Below are positions 27,301 through 39,138 of a stretch of DNA of 64,000 bases, piece after piece (the first letter of the stretch is position 1; every line of letters begins with the position of its first letter). The translations under genes were made by a program, and so were the position numbers. Source of the stretch: Lineus longissimus (lineage: Eukaryota; Nemertea; Pilidiophora; Heteronemertea; Lineidae); the NCBI RefSeq assembly GCF_910592395.1, contig NC_088309.1, positions 3,412,501 through 3,476,500 of the forward strand, in the 5' to 3' direction. The notes below the pieces were generated by a model that worked only from the letters and a program-made list of their open reading frames with translations, had not been told where the DNA came from and did no database searches.

Positions 27301-29067
27301 CTAGAACAACACGCATGATAAGAGCGACTTCAGACGGTTTAAAACCACTCACGTCCAAACAACATGCCTCCATATGGCTGAAAATTGCCCGTTGCATAAT
27401 CCAGTGGTTGTGGCTCCAAAAAAACCGAGACGTCAATTGGGCATGTTTGCTGTGTAACAGGTGACTCTTGTCCAACATTACCTCAGGATCGAGAACCTTT
27501 ATTCAAATATGCTGTCAAATTACTGGGGTATTAAGTCCCTGTATATTATACAACTTGTATCCGTCTTGTTGCCTCATCATGCGGTTCGATTATGCAATGG
27601 ACATGCATACGCCATGTGACTTTGTCATGCATGCCAAGCCATTTCTGCTAAAGGGAGAATTCATTGAGTTTTTATGACTCGTTGGTCATTGTAGCTCCAA
27701 ACCTTTAACCCTTTAGGTCAAATACCGACTTTCAGGAGTTGAAATTATACTGGTTCCCCTATCTTCGTCCGAGGATCTCCTGAATCACAAGAGCCTGTCA
27801 ATGATTGGCGATCACATGCGTCTAAGAACAACATATGCTGAACTTTTTTTGTGGATTTATTTGGTTAGTAGACATCTCATGGCCTTGGATCCACTCCGCC
27901 GACCCGGACTCCGTAGGGGAGGAAACGAACCGATTAACTCTAATGGTTCAGAATGACATCTCATGTACCACAACCAAATATACTCGTAAACAACCAAGAC
28001 CACTCAATACTGTACGGGCCTAATGCGACTAAACTCAATGCTTTCAACCATGAAATGCACTTCTTGTCTAGTCCCAAGAGCGTGGTATTTCGTCAACGTC
28101 CTTCTCATAATTGACTCAATCAAATCGGCTATGATCAGAGACTTGCATAACCTCTGCGTTCTCTCATATCAAGAGGTTACTATCCGAGAAAACAAGGAAA
28201 TGGGACCTTCAATCATTACCAAAATTTTTTGCCAGCAGGAAAGGCTGGCTATGTTCATCCAAAGTCAGGTTCCAGAATTAAATTCACATGGTTTGGCCTG
28301 ATCATAACACCCCCCCATGTCCATAGTTTAAATTGGTCACCATTAAAGGATGGTAATGACAGATTACACACATCCATGAGCCCATGTTAACTGCACAGAC
28401 ATAAGCTTACATGGAGGTTGACCTCTGGCCACAGCGACTTCACTCATGCAAATGGAATAGGATTAGTTTTTTGCATTTGATCGAAAATGAACTTACTGAC
28501 TCAAGGATTTTTTCTCTGAATAGGCTTAATTTTTTCTGTTGGCTCATTCACTGTGTAACCTAATGAAGATAATGTAGAGCTCCACTGCATGAACTTAACA
28601 AAACTTCAGTTCCAAAAAATTGTATGTTTTATTCAATCCTGTGACAAATTGCTGTCCGCACTTTGAGGAAACCAATAAACAGAAGGTAACCAGGCTGTCA
28701 AATTACATTAGACTACATCTGTCATATTCCCAAACAAGCTTTTGCCCATTGAAACCCGCAAAAATGTATGTTGGCAGGGGGGGGGGGTTAAGATTGTGTT
28801 ATTTAAGACACAGGCATCTTTCCCCAAATAAAAATATACATTTACCAGATGTGGAAGCCCTTTTTAAAATAGACACCAGTATGTTCCATATATTTGTCTA
28901 TGAGAGGATACTATACACCCCTGTACATTTTCAAAAAGCCTTTTAATTATCCACATGCATGATTAATCATCACCATCATGATCAAAATTAGATTATGTAA
29001 CAAGCGCAAATATTTGTAACCAAACCAATCTACATTACATATACATACAGGCATAATTGCAAGTCAT
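24324..29067. other. Intergenic non-coding stretch
   Basis: No exon with domain or splice support is visible. Open frames near 26835, 27215, 27835, 28023 and 28620 are short and unrelated to any family I recognise. An 11-base G run lies at 28777-28787. Confidence 0.55.
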
Positions 29068-29073
29068 TTTATT
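29068..29073 (-). terminator. Polyadenylation signal AATAAA for the FN3K gene
   Basis: TTTATT on the + strand reads AATAA(A) on the minus strand, 240 bases beyond the FN3K stop codon. This is a plausible 3' end for the transcript. Other hexamers occur further downstream. Confidence 0.45.
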
Positions 29074-29312
29074 TTAATAGAAAACACATCATTTCTGATA
29101 GGATGAGTCACGTACAATGATATATTCCATCTACATAACATATTATCAGAGTGACCAAATCAATATTTACAGGCACACTTAGCCCTCATCTCAATCCATC
29201 AAAATTTAGTTCAAGCCCAGATATTTCACTTTTTGATGAAGCAATAGGGTTCAATTGTTCAAGCTTTCAGCTCATCCCTTATCAATAGCACCAACTCGAA
29301 GGACATCCCTGC

Positions 29313-32300
29313 TCATTTGCTAAGCTCCTTCATAATACTCATTGATGAACCCTTGTAACCAGAACCAAAATGATTCCTGAAAATGAAGTAGAGACATCTT
29401 TTGAGTGAGAATAAAACTAATCGAGTCTCATGCTTGCTCGATTAATTGAATTTTCATTTTCAAGTATGTACTATCAATAGGATGTTTGGTTGCAATGATT
29501 ATCAAGGCGCAGTACCTGGCAACAGAACAAGTGCCTTGGCCTATTCCTAGTTTGTAATAAATCAAAGTTGCTGAAAAACTCTTTGTCAGAAACAAGGATA
29601 GGGCATACTGAACAGTTTGGCTGGTGGAACTTCTCTCTGTGCGACAGAATTTCAAAGAAATATTTCAAGAGATTTATAAACCTACCAATGATTTAGATAA
29701 TGGAATAATTGATAAAGCTTCACTCTTTCTCTTTGACCAGGTGCGACTGGTATCATCTGGTGGTAACTGTCAAAGAAATCTCTGCCGAACCCTCCAAACA
29801 TGGTTGCGATTCCCAACTCAAATTCTGAATGCCCATAAAAGGCAGCACAGTCAAAGATAACTGCAAATAGAAGTGAACAAATAAGTATCAGATAATAATG
29901 ATATCAAGAAGAGAAGAGAAGAAGAGCTAGCTTCTATTACAAGATAGTCCTGTGGCAGAGGTGAAGTAGCTTGTCATTCCAAGGTCTTGCCTTGACCACC
30001 CCAGTTTTTTCTTGAGATCAGTGTCTTTGGGCCGGAGTTGTTGTCATAAATCATGGTGCAGGGGACAGTCTTGTAAAAATCTTTATAATAGAAGTCACTA
30101 TCATTTACTACCGCATAAGTCATCGGTGGTATCAGTGAGCTACTTGAACAGTGCTCACTTAAGCTCTACATGTACCCTTGAGCGACTTGATGACTGGACA
30201 GGGGTTCCGACCTCAAGGAAACGAATACCACCATCTCCTGATAATAAGGCAATACAGGCTGTCTGATAAGCACTCCAGCAAGTCAACAAGAAAGCAGGGC
30301 ACACATCTCACCTGGTCCTTCATCGGTCTCTGCCGCGTTCCCACCCCATAGATCACCATGCAGAAGTGCAGGAACAATCTCGTTTTCGATACCCTTGAAA
30401 TACTCTGGAATCTTTCTCACTAGTTTTGGCCAGCATTCTTTAACATCTCGATCACCAGACTAAAAGATGAAGCAATGAGTCGAGTGAACATGACACTTGA
30501 TACATGTACATGTATAGTGAAAATCTGAGTGATGAACGTTTGTAAAGACAGTACTTGGACTGACAAAATGATTGTGTCATTTAGAGAAGAACATTGAATC
30601 ATTGAATAACCAATTATGGGCCAAAGTCAGAGTCTTAATGCAAGGCATGATACACCTGTCTCGGGTGTGCGCTGTTGTGGTTTCTTGCCTACCTTTTGCA
30701 ATATCAGGTCTACTTGCTGCTGCAGCTTCTGTTTTGTAAAGAATGTCTGCAATGATATAGAGCAATGCTTTGTAGAAATTGCCAATGGACTAACTGCCCT
30801 GGGAACAACAGGTACAATGGGAACTGGTAGACAGTCGGACATCCACCCAAGGGAAAGAATTACAGTACAATTCACAACATTTCTGCACAAACTAAAGATC
30901 TTTTATCTCCATGTGTCTATGTTTTGAGAAGGGGATGATCCGCTGCCAAATCCTCCACTCACATGGAGATATACTAAACAGACCTGATAGTAAGGGCGTT
31001 TAGAAGTACTGAACCATCTCTGACATTCCTGGCTAACTGATTTACCTGATTTATTGGTATATACTAGTAGACAATGCAGTGGGATATGTAAGAAAGGAAA
31101 GGAACATTGGTTTTATTTTGACACTGCAGGCATCATCTGGTTTTAAAAGAGGCAAAGTCAACTTTGGTCCAAATGATATAAACTAAGATGACTTACAACC
31201 CAGTTGTCTTGCCATGAATTGTCTTGTGGGATGTATCCACAACATGTCGCTGTATGGAAACCAAATTTGTCAACGTACTGGACATCATCTTTGTGGACAG
31301 ATGATGCCTGCCCTTCTGCCTTTTTCTTCATCTCAGCATTATGAAGGTGCAGTCTGAAAGGCGATGATATCGAGTAACTTCAAAGTAATCATTCTGTGGA
31401 GATATTTTAAAGTACCTTAACATCTTGTGGTCTTCAGGGGTTGCACTCACTTTCCCTTTGAACAACAGTGTCCAAAAGGCCAATGTGGCCCAGAAGGGAC
31501 TTGAGCCAACAACCTTCCTTGAACATCCATGGATTACTTACCTTGCCAACTTTTCTCCTAAATCTGCATTATATTTATTCAGTCCCCGTATATCAAGATA
31601 TTCCATGACTAGCACAGCTCCTCCTGATGGATCATCAAACACCTAAAACATTCAAACAATTAGACAGATAAATCCCATGAACAACAATTTAAGTTTCTTC
31701 AACCAGTTAATAACTGTATTTAATGAAGATGGAATATCAAAATTGAAGAGAAAGACATTTAGTGTTCAAGACCCACTTGGAGGAATCGGGCTCATAAATA
31801 AAACACTGCTGTAATTGGGCATCGTCCTCCCACAGATGTGCGGTTTTGGTATGAATCATGCATTTATGGTCAGTTTGAAGCCATATTGAAAAGTGTAACC
31901 ATGTCAAATTTGGTAAACAATGGTCCCAAAACTATAGTGGTCCTACCTTAATTGGCTTAGGCACCCTTACTGTCTGTGTCGCACTTATCGTTTCCAACCC
32001 TGCAAATTCTCCATCAAACATCACTCTGGCCTAGAAATTGAAGATAAAAGGAATTTTACAATTTCAATCGCTTTGAGGCAAAAAGTCTACTAATACTACC
32101 ATTTCAACTCACTTAGTGCAAAACACCTAGACCCACTGCTATGGGCAGTGTGATGAGGAAGTCAAGCATTTGGAGACTCAGAAATTTCATTATCTGCAAC
32201 ACAAATAGGTTTATTGCTGTTCATGTCGAAGTAGGCAAAGAAGGCAAACAGTTGGTCAACAATATCAATTATTGATGAATCGTCTTAGTTCAATTGAGAC

Positions 32301-32463
32301 ATGCTTTGGATACAATCCTTACCCCACTTTCAGAATTGAACTTGGCAAATATTTTACCCTGGTCCGTGTCATAACCATTTCCACGACTGATGCAGCCTCC
32401 ACCACAACCACCAAACTGTTTTAATTTGGTGGTTCCAAGTTCTTTCTTCAGCAACGACTCCAT
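29313..32463 (-). CDS. FN3K: Fructosamine/ketosamine-3-kinase (FN3K family), complete
   Basis: Eight minus-strand exons join in frame: 32463-32323, 32030-31947, 31642-31542, 31353-31197, 30746-30693, 30459-30312, 29860-29686 and 29376-29313 (TGA). All have AG/GT boundaries. The product is 307 residues; human FN3K is 309. The enzyme phosphorylates C3 of ketoamines (Amadori adducts) on glycated proteins, which makes them unstable and reverses early glycation in the cytosol. Visible landmarks: N-terminus [10 protein letters not shown]; a P-loop-like GGCGGGCIS (residues 18-26) with Cys20 and Cys24; AKF carrying the ATP-site lysine (Lys41); [15 protein letters not shown] (about 137-151); the catalytic loop HGDLWGGN with Asp215 and Asn220; metal-binding FD at 231-232; FYGHSEFEL; and a C-terminal [12 protein letters not shown]. 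The start fits the family N-terminus exactly, so the upstream in-frame Met codons were rejected. It may be co-orthologous to vertebrate FN3K and FN3KRP; sequence alone does not separate these here. It is divergently arranged with RMND1. Confidence 0.95.
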
Positions 32464-32944
32464 CCTATGAACTGAAATGTCGATTGGAACAATATTAGAA
32501 GTCATGCAAAGGTACACCAGAATCGGCCAAGAGGTTTCTGAACGTGACATCATGCATGCTGCAACCATTGCACACCGCTCTTCAAAATGTCATAAAACAA
32601 CGTACCAGTACAGCGGCAACATTGACCACCATTCATTAAACGTCGACTATACGTCATCGACACTCAAAAATGGCAGATTCAGATTGGAGTCCGCCGAGGA
32701 GAAAATGACGGCATGATATCATATGACATCAGTCTGAGTCTCAGACGTAACAATGAGATGTAAGAACCTCAGGCTCATCAGGGCTACCTGGCCTAAAAGT
32801 GAAACACTGGCTTTCAAGAACTCCAACCCTGTCACTGTTGATTCCACCACGTGGCGCTGTTTACAAACTTTTAACTAATCAGATTCTTTCTTTTATTTCC
32901 TTTATCCAATCAAATTTCGCGAACTAAGCACTGCGGACGGACCC

Positions 32945-32957
32945 AAGATGGCTGCGC
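32945..32957 (+). promoter_or_regulatory. YY1-like binding site (AAGATGGCTGCGC)
   Basis: AAGATGGCTGC matches the YY1 consensus AAnATGGCnGC. In animal promoters this motif commonly sits at or just downstream of the start site of housekeeping and mitochondrial genes, with ATGG on the sense strand. That orientation here points to RMND1 as the directly downstream transcript. Confidence 0.55.
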
Positions 32958-33025
32958 CCGTGAAAAAAATAAAACTGCAATAATTATTTGATTTTGCTCG
33001 TTTATAATCGATCTTAAACACTGAC

Positions 33026-33028
33026 ATG
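33026..33028 (+). other. RMND1: Possible upstream RMND1 start codon at an exon-1 donor (ATG|GTAAAT)
   Basis: ATG is followed directly by a good donor, GTAAAT. Exon 2 begins at 33399 after ttttccag with GCA ATG ATG TTC, so splicing would give M-A-M-M-F-K in frame with the rest of RMND1. This would add only Met-Ala to the mitochondrial presequence. It is an inference from splice signals; the alternative is an untranslated exon 1. Confidence 0.4.
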
Positions 33029-33401
33029 GTAAATTATCCGACCCAACCACTAGTTCCAATGCTAAGGAACAACCCCACGTTCTTGGTTCATCAATGCAAT
33101 GGTGTTAATAGTGGGCAGGCTCGATCAAGCCTGAAGAGCGCGCAGTAGGCTACAGCCTACAGGGTGTGTCAAAAATGTGGTAGACGGTTTTTGGCAGTTA
33201 CCTCTTGTGGTTCTGGGTTAATGTTGCATGGACAGTTAGCTGGTGTCTGTAGCTAAAGAGGATGACTTTTAGCCTAGATAGAAGGTCATTGACTGAATTA
33301 TCAAGGACGGTCTCAGTTATGAGTCCTCTAGTCTAAATTTTAAATAACATGACTTCTCACTTGGTTCATATGCTAAGGGCATACACTCTCTTTTCCAGGC
33401 A

Positions 33402-36400
33402 ATGATGTTCAAGAAAAGCTTTTTCAGTGTGCTTGGCCTACTTCCAAAAGTCAGCGAAGTACTTCCATTGCAATCTACAATACCAGGATCTGGTCTAGTG
33501 CTCAATTCAAATTATGTGCGAACATTTTTCTCTGGGTCAAGTAAAGGACAAGCATTTCACTTACATGTACCTTTCAAAAAACCTTCTTACCACATCTTTG
33601 GAGCCACCATTAGGAAATGTCAGCCGGAATCATCTGCCATGAGGTTCAACAGTACAGCATCTTCACAGTTACCTACGAAATCTGGTAGATTGGAAGCTAT
33701 TCAAAAGCACATTTCACCTCTTGCAACTAGAAGACCAATACGGAAAAAACTCGGAAAGGACCAGGCAGTTGATAAGGTAATATGGTTTCAAAACCAGGAA
33801 GTCTCAGTTTGAACCGTTTAAAATTAGCATTTCTTACTTGAAGTAATGAAGTCGCGATGATCAGTGAACTGTGTCTGAGCTCTTTTCTACTCACCAACAG
33901 AAAGACTGCTTTGTCAGAAATAGTATTTGTCTATAGATACCAGTAATCTTTTTAAAACCACAGAGAAAGTATTGATAGTATTTGTGTGTCAAGATCACTT
34001 GTCCTCACCTCTTGCCTAGCTTAATATCATGCTCTGTATTTATAGGATGTGTTCAATGTGACAGCTTATGCTGCTGCGGAAGAAATTCACCTGGAGTCGT
34101 TAAAAAATGACTTGGCTATACAGGGTCTTTACGAATTGTCATCTCTCCCTAAGGACATTAACGATTCTATTTATGTTCGTGCTAAATACAAAGTCGAAAA
34201 GGAGCCAAGGGAATTCTTTATATTTAGGTATGGTATACTATAAACCCAGAAATATTCACAGCCATTTTATTTTTCATTTTCTTGCAACTGTAACCTCTTT
34301 TTACTAAATATCTCTCGCTGTGCTTACATTTTACCAACCACTTTTAACCACTCTCTAAAACAATTCTTTTTCAGGGAGGGAGCTGTTGTTTTCTGGAATC
34401 TACCACTTGTTGAGGTAAGACTGTGTGGAGTTTTCTGTCATTTTTAATGTCAGCTGTTATGTTTAAATTGTGTCATGGATTTTCTCACTCTCACAGATAG
34501 ACATATCTCTAAACCAAGTAAAGAGAAACCCCCTGCCTGAGTAACTGAGCTACTCCCTGCCTCATCAACCTCAAATAAAATAAAAGCTTGAAAATTTGAA
34601 TTTCAGAGACAAGAAGTGCTAAAGTTTCTGAGAAATCACCAAGAAGATACGTACAGTCCTGATCTAGTCAGAGAAGAGAAAGAAGAAATGGATTATTTGT
34701 ATACTGAGTGAGTCTTGGTTATTTCTTCGGTCTCCAGAGGGTTTCTTTTTGCTCTGCCTCCAGATAGAGTCTTGTTTACTACTTGCTCTGTCTCCAAAGG
34801 ACAGAACTGAAATAGCACCAGATTCGCTGATTCTGGTTTTTGCATCAAAGCTGATAATTGTCCTCATTGTCACTGGTTTTCCTGTCCATATTTTGTATAT
34901 TTACTTTCTGTTTTAGCTCAGCAACAAAGCTTTCTGGTGATGAAATCCAACTGGGTCATCCAACAAGCAGTAAAACCGATGAGAATGTTACTCCCATAGA
35001 TGAGAAACTTGCTTTAGAGAAATACGCCTTCTCAAATGCTTTGTCTTTATCTGGTGAGTAGTGGCCTTGGTTTTTGAAACAGATTGGGCAGTGTAGGTAA
35101 AAAGTCATGTTAAATTCATCAGAAACGCCTATTCATTTCAGTATCAAAAAAGAGAAATTCTAGCTTCCAAGAGAAACCCTTTCTTCTGTCTGTCTTTTTG
35201 AGCCAAAGCCCTATCAACAGATTTTAAAAGGACTGCTATTGATGTCCTTGAATAGCAACCATTTGAATGGACATTTCTTATTTATTTCAGTAAAACTTAG
35301 TATCTGGGAAGCATCTTTGACTCAGTATGTTGATTCTATAGAGTGGGTGACTGAGGTAAGTTTATGGCAAAAGATAAGGTGAAAAGAGTGAAGTAAAGGC
35401 TCGCCAATGGCTTATAGATGTTGACATATTTTCAATATTACTCTCATTTCTAAAGCTTCTCAGCTTTTATTGTACATTCCTCAAATGAATACTTACATCC
35501 AATCCTGAAAAAAAGCTCAGATGACATCACAGGAAACTATACCACACAAAATGTGTACATGTGTTAGTGATTTTTTCGCTCAGCTCAACAGTAAAGTTCT
35601 GTAGAGAGAAAATGCACAAATTCCAGTGTTCTTTTTGAAATGTGCCTCCATCATGTATTTGTACCATCTACATCTGGTTTTACAGGATTTAAGGAATGGG
35701 AATCAGATCAAAATGTCACGAGCAGATGTGATGAAAAAGACTGGAGAACTCTTTACCTTACGGTGAGCAGGTTTTTGAATTTTTCTGTTTTACATGTAAA
35801 CACAACTTGCTATTGATTGTGATCAGGTCATATTTCTGCTTTGATTTGTGTCACGTTTAATTTCATCTTCTCTTATCTGTTCTTTTCCAGCCACCTGATA
35901 AATCTTAGTTCAGACCTGTTGGACACTCCAGACTTTTACTGGGATAGACCAGAGTTAGAAGACCATTATCTTAAAGCTTGCAATTATCTGAATATATCTA
36001 GGAGAACTAGGGTAAGCGCGCAATAGAACTTCTTGGTGATGCCATGGTCTTTGTTTTGGCGTGCTGGATTGACGTAACTCACCTGTCATCCTAATGTTTC
36101 CAGGCAAGACAACCACTGTTTAATATTTCCACTCAAAAAACAGGCTGATGTGGTTTTCTTATCTTATCACTCTAAGACCCAGATGGCTGAACATGTTAGC
36201 TGAGATATTCATGTGTCTTCTCTTTAGGTGATGAATGAGAAGCTCAACTACTGCTGTGAACTTGCTGAACTCCTGACTACCCATCTGAACGACCAGCACC
36301 ACACTCGTCTTGAATGGATGATCATTATTCTCATTTTAGTCGAGGTATATATTTGTTCAGTTCGTTTGCGTTGTATCAGTGTTGGCAGTTATCAAGATGC

Positions 36401-36608
36401 GACGTTGAAAATAAGCTTCAAGTGTTTTATCTGTTTAAGTTACTAGTTTTATTCTGTCTTTTACGTAAACAACAAAATACATCAGTGACAGTTCAGTTTA
36501 GACAGAACTATTCATCGACATTTGTGTCATCTTTAATGTGTTATAACATAATTGTCACCTTTTCAGGTTGTCTTTGAAGTGGTGCACTTGTTGGAGAGGT
36601 ATGTCTGA
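33402..36608 (+). CDS. RMND1: RMND1, mitochondrial DUF155 family protein, complete
   Basis: Ten coding exons join in frame: 33402-33776, 34046-34227, 34375-34414, 34607-34707, 34917-35053, 35291-35355, 35686-35762, 35891-36011, 36228-36344 and 36567-36608 (TGA). They encode 418 residues (human RMND1: 449). RMND1 is an inner-membrane-associated mitochondrial protein needed for mitochondrial translation, thought to anchor or stabilise mitoribosomes near mRNA sites. The first 125 residues are basic, Ser/Arg-rich and poor in acidic residues at the start, as expected for a mitochondrial targeting presequence. The DUF155 core follows (about 126-415), with family hallmarks [66 protein letters not shown] and [12 protein letters not shown]-terminal hydrophobic helix (about 396-414) fits the membrane anchor. 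ATG 33402 follows the exon-2 acceptor by three bases; a start at 33026 is also possible. The last codons overlap a consensus donor (see findings). Confidence 0.95.
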
Positions 36609-37119
36609 GAGCGACAGGCAACACTACATGTAAAACAGTGATGTGACAGCTTATGGTGGGAGTTGAGGACATGGGATAGCATTATTATTGGATGTTGAAA
36701 AACTAATCAAGTTAGGTGGATCTGACGTTGTCATCAGAGACTGATAACTGAATTGCTGTGACACACTCAGTCCAGCTGTGTTCCTCGGGACATATGGTGC
36801 ATGGTTTTTTTCACAATAGGAAACTTTGTGCTGAAAAAGGAAGTGGTACTAGTCTTACAGACAAAGAGAGAGTTCTCAGCCCTGAGCATTTCAAACAAAG
36901 GAATTCTAATGAGTTTTCGTACTCAAGAAGGTGGAGGTGGCATGAAAATTGTTCATTATCATCACATGTATGTGTACATGTATCATTATAATGAAAAATA
37001 ATCTTATATCATAGTAGGCCTATGTGTTTTGCAATGGTGCTGTAAAAAGGGTATGCCCCTGTACAACTACATGTATTTCCCAAGTTACTGGGACAAAGGT
37101 ATGATGCATGTGTATAAGA

Positions 37120-37130
37120 AATAAAATAAA
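37120..37130 (+). terminator. Overlapping polyadenylation signals (RMND1)
   Basis: Two AATAAA hexamers (37120-37125 and 37125-37130) lie about 515 bases after the RMND1 stop codon, on the coding strand. They are the best candidate for its 3' end, with 36609-37150 as 3' UTR. Confidence 0.55.
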
Positions 37131-37670
37131 GAATCTATAAAGGTAACAGATTTTGCTATTTTGTTTTGTATTTCGTTAGAGTGAAACTATTCGTCTTGAA
37201 ATAGTGCAGTGCTGCATGTGCATTTGTGAGAATGGATTAGAGTCCTGCTTGGTCTAACTATGGTTTAAATGATTCAGGTTGCATATTAGCAAGAGAGGTT
37301 AATGCAAGACAAGTATCCATTGAGGATCATATTTGGAATCAGTGTCTTCAGGAGTTTAGATGTTATGACTTTGTCTTTGATTCGCAGTGTCGATGCGGTG
37401 TTAAATATCTGTTGGATCACTTTGCCCTTGTATATCATTCTGACCAGGGAGGTTTACATGTTGTTACTGACAGTGAATGACATTGTCCCTGGTTTCAGAT
37501 GCTGTGACTTCACTTGCCACACCCACTCGCCACTCGCTAAATCAGGGCTTATTAACGTATCAGACCAACCGTCTGTGCTGGCACCTGTTGTATTTCAGAG
37601 CCGAACCACGTAGATCTACGTGGCCCCCCTCTTTGAGCAGGTTATCGGAGTCTCGTGGACTTAATGAAAG
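37131..37670. other. Non-coding stretch downstream of RMND1
   Basis: No supportable exon is visible. The small frames at 37302-37613 and 37477-37710 overlap each other in different phases, have no recognisable domain, and the second runs into the inverted-repeat structure. Confidence 0.5.
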
Positions 37671-37830
37671 AACTACGCCATCGCCATCTTCAGGGCACGG
37701 TAGAAACTGAAAATACCAAAAACTACGCCATCGCCATCTTCAGGGCACAGTAGGAACTGAAAAGACCTTTCTGAAACTTAGTAGGTCTTTTCAGTTCCTA
37801 CTGTGCCCTGAAGATGGCGATGGCGTAGTT
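37671..37830. repeat. Perfect 48-bp inverted repeat with an additional upstream direct copy
   Basis: Arm 37721-37768 and arm 37783-37830 are exact reverse complements (48 bp, 14-base loop). A direct copy of the left arm begins exactly 50 bases upstream at 37671, with three mismatches over its first 47 bases. The unit starts aactacgccatcgccatctt. No coding potential or target-site duplication is obvious. It could be the end of a foldback element or a locally generated snap-back duplication. As RNA it would form a 48-bp duplex. Confidence 0.95.
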
Positions 37831-37839
37831 CAGAACTTT

Positions 37840-38700
37840 TAATGACTTTATGAACCGGGAATTTTTAGGGGGTCGAGGGGTGTTGGGAAAGGGGGTTATT
37901 TTGGTCATTTTTGGTAATTTTTCAACCAAAAAATAAAATAAAAGAAAGGAATGTAGCTAACATAACTCTATTGATTCAGGAAGACCTTGTCTGGGAGAAG
38001 TTACTGTAAAAGACCTTAAGGCGGTTATGCAGCCATCTCTTATACTTTTTTTTCTGGCGGTCTGAATGGGGGGGGGGGGGTGAAACACCGGCGCTGAAGG
38101 TGTTAATGCACCAGTAACAGTTGCTTCGGAGAGTATGTACTAAGTACCAACAGACATAAGTGGGTCAATTCCGATTTGCAGGATTCGCCCCACTCCGGAT
38201 TCGCCCCCCCCCAAAAGCACAATTTGTTTTCGGAATCCCCATTTTAGCATCACCCAACGATGAAGTCATCGTCTGCCGCTTGGTAAATTCATTGAGCGGG
38301 AGCTTCAAAATTTCTCCTCGAAAAACTTCGATTTTACATTTCTTTGCGCAAGTAAAGACTTTTTTGGGCGGTATGTTGATAGATAAGATATCATAGCTCA
38401 AACATACATAGATTTTGACCGGTTTCTTTCACTTTTGATGCAGTATTTCATGATTTTTGTGCAGTGCCCAAAAAATTGTCATGGTGCCCACATTTTTGAC
38501 AAATGGGCGTTCATCTCCTCCAAAAAATGTCGATTGGGAGTTCCAGCAACCTGGTCGAGTTGCCTGATTCAGATATTTGTCTTCTTTTTGTATTTCTACA
38601 TCTGATGAACTAGATTTTATAAATAATTTGAGCGTTTTTTTTATTGAAAAACGTGCACCAAAAAAATGTCTCAGTCAGTCAGTGGCCATTGCGCGTGCCT
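37840..38700. other. Compositionally distinct non-coding block (possible transposon remnant)
   Basis: This block has homopolymer runs (13 G at 38068-38080, a C run near 38209), A-rich stretches and more CpG than its surroundings. Two antisense frames of equal length (38160-38401) mirror each other, which is typical of low-information sequence. It adjoins the inverted repeat and may belong to the same insertion. No transposase motif is seen. Confidence 0.35.
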
Positions 38701-39138
38701 GCTGACCATGTGCTATGCCGTGTGCATTGACATTGTGCGTGCATTGAACTGAGAATAGAATTGAGAATAATTTCATCCTCGTCGTATTACAAAAACATAT
38801 TTTTAGGAGGGGTGCCTCGCAATTTTTGTAATGTTTGTGGAGAATACTGATACAGATCTTTCTGGCTTCCAAGATCGAAGACTTGGCCTCCCGCTCCTGA
38901 TTGAAAAGCTGAGATTGTGAAAGGACTAGATGAAACCTTGACAAAGAGGGAGATGTACCACCAAACAAACCAAGAGAAGACAAGCTCTTTGGATACAACT
39001 GGTATACAAGATGTATTTTGAAACCATTTGTGCAGGGGCACCTAACATAGCTTTGCTAAACTCAATAGGAACCGACCTCTGTGGTTGAAAATTATGTTGT
39101 TTAATTTCTTGTAATTAGCAAGGTCTGCTTTTTTGCAG

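Larger units (their letters stand above)
32464..33401. promoter_or_regulatory. Shared divergent promoter and 5' regions of FN3K (-) and RMND1 (+)
   Basis: The start codons of FN3K and RMND1 lie 938 bases apart on opposite strands (about 563 if RMND1 starts at 33026). The interval holds CCAAT (in atccaatcaaa near 32905), a TTTCGCG motif near 32917, and a YY1-like site at 32945-32957. A CRE-like TACGTCA lies near 32651. It has more CpG than the surroundings by eye. The layout resembles the bidirectional, TATA-less promoters common for housekeeping genes. The transcription start sites are not determined. Confidence 0.6.

Noticed and set aside
31425-31646. 73-codon + strand frame
   Set aside because: It is the antisense shadow of FN3K exon 31642-31542.
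32477-32716. 79-codon + strand frame opposite the FN3K 5' end
   Set aside because: It lies in the FN3K 5' UTR/promoter interval on the other strand, with no domain or splice signals.
38160-38401. Mirror-image sense and antisense frames of 78 codons
   Set aside because: Both follow from a low-stop, compositionally biased block; no family resemblance.
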